Positions 14,061 through 16,959 of a DNA stretch of 16,959 nt are shown piece by piece. Under the pieces are notes generated by a model. That model searched no databases, was not told the DNA's origin, and saw nothing but the letters and a program-made list of their open reading frames with translations. Source of the DNA: an uncultured Bacteroidales bacterium (lineage in GTDB: Bacteria; Bacteroidota; Bacteroidia; Bacteroidales; Muribaculaceae); the NCBI GenBank assembly GCA_900554845.1, contig USIY01000025.1, forward strand, positions 1-16,959, in the 5' to 3' direction. How positions within the stretch are numbered: position 1 is the first letter of the stretch; every line of letters starts with the position of its first letter. Both the position numbers and the translations under genes were made by a program.

Positions 14061-15458
14061 ATGGAAAAAATTCGCAGAACAACCATAAAGGAACTCCTGG
14101 CGAACCCGGGAGAATATGAAAACAAGACAGTGGATGTGAAGGGATGGGTACGCACCCGTCGCGGCAACAAGAACGTGCAGTTCGTAGCCTTGAACGACGG
14201 AAGCACCATCAAGAATCTTCAGATAGTCTTCGATCTTGGTAAAACCGGCGAAGATGATCTGAAGGCAGTGACCACAGGCAGTTCCATACATGTCCAGGGC
14301 AAGTTGGTGGCGAGCTCCGGCAAAGGCCAGAGCGTGGAAGTCCAGGCCGATGAATTTGAGCTTTACGGCACTGCGTCGCCCGAGACTTACCCTTTGCAAA
14401 AAAAAGGCCATACGTTGGAATTCCTGCGCGAGAAAGCTCACCTGCGTCCCCGCACCAACACATTCGGAGCCGTGCTCCGTATACGCCACGCCCTGGCGTT
14501 CGCCATCCACAAATTCTTCAATGACAAAGGGTTCTACTATTTCCACACTCCGTTGATCACGGCTTCCGACTGCGAAGGTGCCGGAGCGCAGTTCCAGGTG
14601 ACCACATTGCCTTTGGAAAACCTGCCGCTCACGAAGGAAGGAAAAGTGGATTATAACCAGGATTTCTTCGGCAAAATGGCATCGCTGACCGTGTCGGGAC
14701 AGCTGGAGGGAGAACTTGGCGCCACCGCGCTCGGATGCATCTATACCTTCGGTCCCACATTCCGCGCCGAAAATTCCAACACTCCGCGTCACTTGTCGGA
14801 ATTCTGGATGATCGAGCCTGAAATGGCCTTCTATGAGATAGAGGACAATATGGACCTGGCCGAGGAATTCATCAAATACTGCATCAACTACGCGCTGGAG
14901 CATTGTGCCGACGACATCGAGTTCCTGGCCGAACATTTCGACAAGGAACTTCCCGACCGTCTGCACTTCGTGGTAAAGAACGACTTCGTTCGTCTCCCTT
15001 ATTCAGAAGGCGTCAAAATTCTGGAAGAGAGCGGCAAGAAGTTTGAATTCCCTGTCTACTGGGGAGTGGATCTGGCCTCCGAGCATGAACGCTATCTGGT
15101 GGAAGAGCACTTCAAGCGTCCCGTGATCCTGACGGATTATCCCAAGGAGATCAAAGCTTTCTACATGAAATTGAACGATGACGGCAAGACTGTCCGCGCC
15201 ATGGACGTATTGTTCCCGAAAATCGGCGAAATCATAGGAGGTTCGCAACGTGAGGAGAACTTCGACAAACTGAACGCCAGAGTACAGGAACTTGGCCTCA
15301 CCGGCATGGACTGGTATCTGGACACCCGTCGCTACGGTACGGTGCCTCACTCAGGTTTCGGACTTGGATTCGAGCGACTGGTTTTGTTCGTGACCGGCAT
15401 GCAGAACATCCGCGACGTAATTCCCTTCCCGCGTTACCCGAATAACTGCGAGTATTAA
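14061..15458 (+). CDS. asnS: Asparagine--tRNA ligase
   Basis: A class IIb aminoacyl-tRNA synthetase that charges tRNA-Asn. The N-terminal OB-fold anticodon-binding domain (VDVKGWVRTRRGNKNVQFVA) covers about residues 20-110. The catalytic domain shows VSGQLEGELGA, motif 2 in TFRAENSNTPRHLSEFWMIE and motif 3 in GFGLGFERLVLFVTG. Asparagine rather than aspartate specificity is inferred from overall resemblance to AsnRS and the compact 465-residue length without the bacterial AspRS insertion domain. ATG 14061 lies five bases after the rluB stop, so the two are co-transcribed. The stop codon TAA (15456-15458) lies inside the first copy of a perfect 12-base tandem duplication. An encoded AsnRS implies tRNA-Asn can be charged directly in this organism. 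Confidence 0.96.
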   Translation: MEKIRRTTIKELLANPGEYENKTVDVKGWVRTRRGNKNVQFVALNDGSTIKNLQIVFDLGKTGEDDLKAVTTGSSIHVQGKLVASSGKGQSVEVQADEFELYGTASPETYPLQKKGHTLEFLREKAHLRPRTNTFGAVLRIRHALAFAIHKFFNDKGFYYFHTPLITASDCEGAGAQFQVTTLPLENLPLTKEGKVDYNQDFFGKMASLTVSGQLEGELGATALGCIYTFGPTFRAENSNTPRHLSEFWMIEPEMAFYEIEDNMDLAEEFIKYCINYALEHCADDIEFLAEHFDKELPDRLHFVVKNDFVRLPYSEGVKILEESGKKFEFPVYWGVDLASEHERYLVEEHFKRPVILTDYPKEIKAFYMKLNDDGKTVRAMDVLFPKIGEIIGGSQREENFDKLNARVQELGLTGMDWYLDTRRYGTVPHSGFGLGFERLVLFVTGMQNIRDVIPFPRYPNNCEY

Positions 15459-15470
15459 TGCGAGTATTAA
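15447..15470 (+). repeat. Perfect 12-base tandem duplication across the asnS stop codon
   Basis: TGCGAGTATTAA occurs twice without a gap, at 15447-15458 and 15459-15470. The first copy encodes the last residues and stop of asnS. The second lies in the 13-base gap before the next gene and ends one base before its TTG start. Confidence 0.9.
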
Positions 15471-15471
15471 G

Positions 15472-16788
15472 TTGAAACACGTCAACTCACTGATATTAAT
15501 ATTATTGTCAATCCTGCTCTTCGGTCCTCCCGCAAAGGCGTCCGAAGAGCGGGATTCCCTCGTTGTAAGCCTGCTTACGGCATGGCCTGGCGGCGAGGTA
15601 TATGAACTGTGCGGCCACAGCGCGTTGCGAATCCGCGATGTTTCCGCGGCCCATAGCTCCGATTCGGTATGGAATTACGGATTGTTCAATTTCAATGAGC
15701 CGAATTTTGTGTACCGTTTCGTAAAGGGTGAGACGGACTATATGGTCGGCGGTTATCCTACGGCATGGTTTCTGCCCGAATACGCCGAGGGAGGCCGAAA
15801 GGTGCTGGAACAAGAGCTGAATCTGACACAAGAAGAGGCGCGTAGGCTCAGGTCGATGCTCAGGACAGAAGCCTTGCCCCAGAACCGCGTTTACCGTTAC
15901 AATTACGTCAAAGACAACTGCGCCACCCGCATCACGACAAGACTCGACCAGGCGGTCGGCGGTAAAATCCATTTCCCCGACACCATCTCGTACGGCACAT
16001 TCCGCAAGGAGATGCGTGCGTTCCACCGCGACTATCCCTGGTATCAGTTCGGTATAGATCTTGCGTTGGGTTCGGGACTTGATTATGAACTGCGTCCCGA
16101 CGAGGAAATGTTCGTACCGATGGTTATGTCGGAACGTTATGCCGGGGCAGTACTGCCAGACGGACGCAGACTGGTAAGCGCCACACGGGAACTCCTTCCC
16201 GACAGCGGCCACGCATCTTTACCCCCTACTCCTTGGTGGAGTACACCTTTGTTTCTCTTCACCCTTTTATCGTTGATAATCACAGCATGCTGCCTCTGCA
16301 TGATTATCCGTAAGAAAATATGGCCATGGCTGTATACCATATGGTTTTCGTCCCTGGGACTAGCGGGATGCGTCGTCACATTTCTGGTGTTCTGCTCCAG
16401 CCATGAAGCAACGGCTCCCAACATTCTCATATCTTGGCTCAACCCTCTGCAGTTCGTCCTCGCCATCTGTATATGGTGGCGCATTCTGCGTCCCCTCAAT
16501 CTTGTAATGGCATGGTACAACATCATTGTCCCGGGAATTTTGTTAATTATATGGCCACTGCAGGCACAATCAGGAAATCCAGCTATTTTCGCCCCTATTG
16601 CCGCCACATTCATTATGGGGATAACTTACGCAATATGTGCGGATAAGCAAAGTTATAATTATAAGAAAACCAATAAAAATGCACAGGATAGCAACCACCG
16701 GGCTTCTCGGACTGGCGGCTCTGTCGGGTCTGGCAATGGCAGACGCACAGGGCGCAAAGCCGCGGCTCGTGGTGGGAATCGTAGTTGA
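15472..16788 (+). CDS. lnb: DUF4105/Lnb-type protein, probable lipoprotein N-acyltransferase
   Basis: The N-terminal region after a signal peptide (MKHVNSLILILLSILLFGPP) matches the DUF4105 family, now named for the Lnb periplasmic domain. Lnb completes bacterial lipoproteins by adding the N-terminal acyl chain in Bacteroides and relatives. Visible motifs are VYELCGHSALRIRD and YNYVKDNCATRIT; by analogy with permuted papain-like enzymes the His of the first and Cys of the second are the likely catalytic pair. After about residue 255 come five hydrophobic helices, as expected for this family. The start is TTG at 15472, supported by the signal peptide; no in-frame ATG competes. The last 36 residues are Gly/Arg/Ser-rich and lie over the next gene in another frame, so the native C-terminus probably ends near residue 400. 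The function rests on family membership and is less sure than the family call. Confidence 0.75.
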   Translation: MKHVNSLILILLSILLFGPPAKASEERDSLVVSLLTAWPGGEVYELCGHSALRIRDVSAAHSSDSVWNYGLFNFNEPNFVYRFVKGETDYMVGGYPTAWFLPEYAEGGRKVLEQELNLTQEEARRLRSMLRTEALPQNRVYRYNYVKDNCATRITTRLDQAVGGKIHFPDTISYGTFRKEMRAFHRDYPWYQFGIDLALGSGLDYELRPDEEMFVPMVMSERYAGAVLPDGRRLVSATRELLPDSGHASLPPTPWWSTPLFLFTLLSLIITACCLCMIIRKKIWPWLYTIWFSSLGLAGCVVTFLVFCSSHEATAPNILISWLNPLQFVLAICIWWRILRPLNLVMAWYNIIVPGILLIIWPLQAQSGNPAIFAPIAATFIMGITYAICADKQSYNYKKTNKNAQDSNHRASRTGGSVGSGNGRRTGRKAAARGGNRS

Positions 16789-16959
16789 CCAACTTCGCAC
16801 CGACTATGTGGAGCAGCTGCAGAACCTCTTTGGAGAAAAGGGGTTCAAGCAACTCATGCGCAACGGTCTGTACCTGCGCGACGTCGATTTCAAGGCTTCC
16901 GGACTGGACTCATCCAGCGGCACTGCCATAGCGGTGACCGGTTCCTGGCCTTCCTACAC
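16679..16959 (+). CDS. Exported alkaline-phosphatase-superfamily protein (partial, cut by the window edge)
   Basis: The frame opening at ATG 16679 encodes a signal peptide (MHRIATTGLLGLAALSGLAM ending at ADAQG) and then KPRLVVGIVVDQLRTDYVEQ, the metal-binding start of alkaline phosphatase/PafA/nucleotide pyrophosphatase-like proteins, where the Asp of VVDQ is a metal ligand. SSGTAIAVTGSWPSY at the edge is where the nucleophilic Thr or Ser is expected. The gene continues past 16959. It would be a periplasmic or outer-membrane-facing phosphomonoesterase or phosphodiesterase; the substrate is unknown. It overlaps the preceding gene by 110 bases in a different frame. An A-rich stretch (AATAAAA) just before the ATG suits Bacteroidota translation starts. 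ATG at residue 20 would remove the signal peptide and is rejected. No separate promoter is seen. Confidence 0.85.
   Translation, partial: MHRIATTGLLGLAALSGLAMADAQGAKPRLVVGIVVDQLRTDYVEQLQNLFGEKGFKQLMRNGLYLRDVDFKASGLDSSSGTAIAVTGSWPSY

Noticed and set aside
12571..14082. A 503-residue leftward open frame opposite rluB
   Set aside because: It mirrors the repeat-rich rluB frame. Its Leu/Ala/Val-rich repeats are the antisense reading of Gln/Arg/Gly codons. The sense frame has clear S4 and pseudouridine synthase motifs and its own promoter.
14037..14966. A 309-residue leftward open frame opposite asnS
   Set aside because: The sense strand encodes an intact AsnRS with all class II motifs. The antisense product has no family pattern.

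Overview
This window reads as ordinary chromosomal DNA from a member of the Bacteroidota, most likely order Bacteroidales. A Muribaculaceae-like genome is my guess, from the roughly 50% GC content and the protein style. The support is repeated promoters of the Bacteroidota type (TTTG, about 20 bases, TAnnTTTG), few Shine-Dalgarno sites, and a typical gene set: paired rhomboids with an endonuclease/phosphatase-fold protein, an exported M3 peptidase, an RluB-type pseudouridine synthase next to asnS, and a DUF4105/Lnb-type lipoprotein acyltransferase. I see no phage, insertion sequence, tRNA, rRNA or CRISPR array. I see no new multi-gene system that I could defend.

Layout. (1) 127-2921, rightward: two tandem rhomboid proteases and a membrane-anchored endonuclease/exonuclease/phosphatase-fold protein, packed as an operon. 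An M3 metallopeptidase (2975-5089) follows with its own promoter, then an intrinsic terminator. (2) 5090-5923 is an 830-base stretch without a convincing gene but full of inverted repeats. A good leftward promoter at 5510-5542 faces two strong hairpins and the shared terminator, so a leftward structured RNA of about 340 nt is possible. (3) A diacylglycerol-kinase-family lipid kinase (5924-6913) stands alone behind a near-consensus promoter with almost no leader. (4) 7019-10871 holds a membrane-anchored TPR protein, an M16 peptidase, a tRNA-dihydrouridine synthase and a family 2 glycosyltransferase. The last three are joined by a 4-base overlap and a 5-base gap. A hairpin sits between the TPR gene and the M16 gene. 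(5) A polysaccharide flippase (10900-12339) is read leftward, convergent with the glycosyltransferase. (6) 12634 to the end, rightward: an RluB-like pseudouridine synthase with a long Gln/Arg/Gly/Tyr repeat extension, asnS, an Lnb-like protein, and the start of an exported alkaline-phosphatase-superfamily protein cut by the window edge.

Functional themes are the cell envelope (rhomboids, lipid kinase, glycosyltransferase, flippase, Lnb, exported peptidase and phosphatase) and translation or RNA modification (Dus, RluB, AsnRS). The points most worth a second look are the candidate leftward RNA, the 110-base overlap between the Lnb-like gene and the phosphatase, a perfect 12-base tandem duplication across the asnS stop codon, the RluB repeat extension, the second rhomboid's missing oxyanion histidine, and the almost leaderless lipid kinase.
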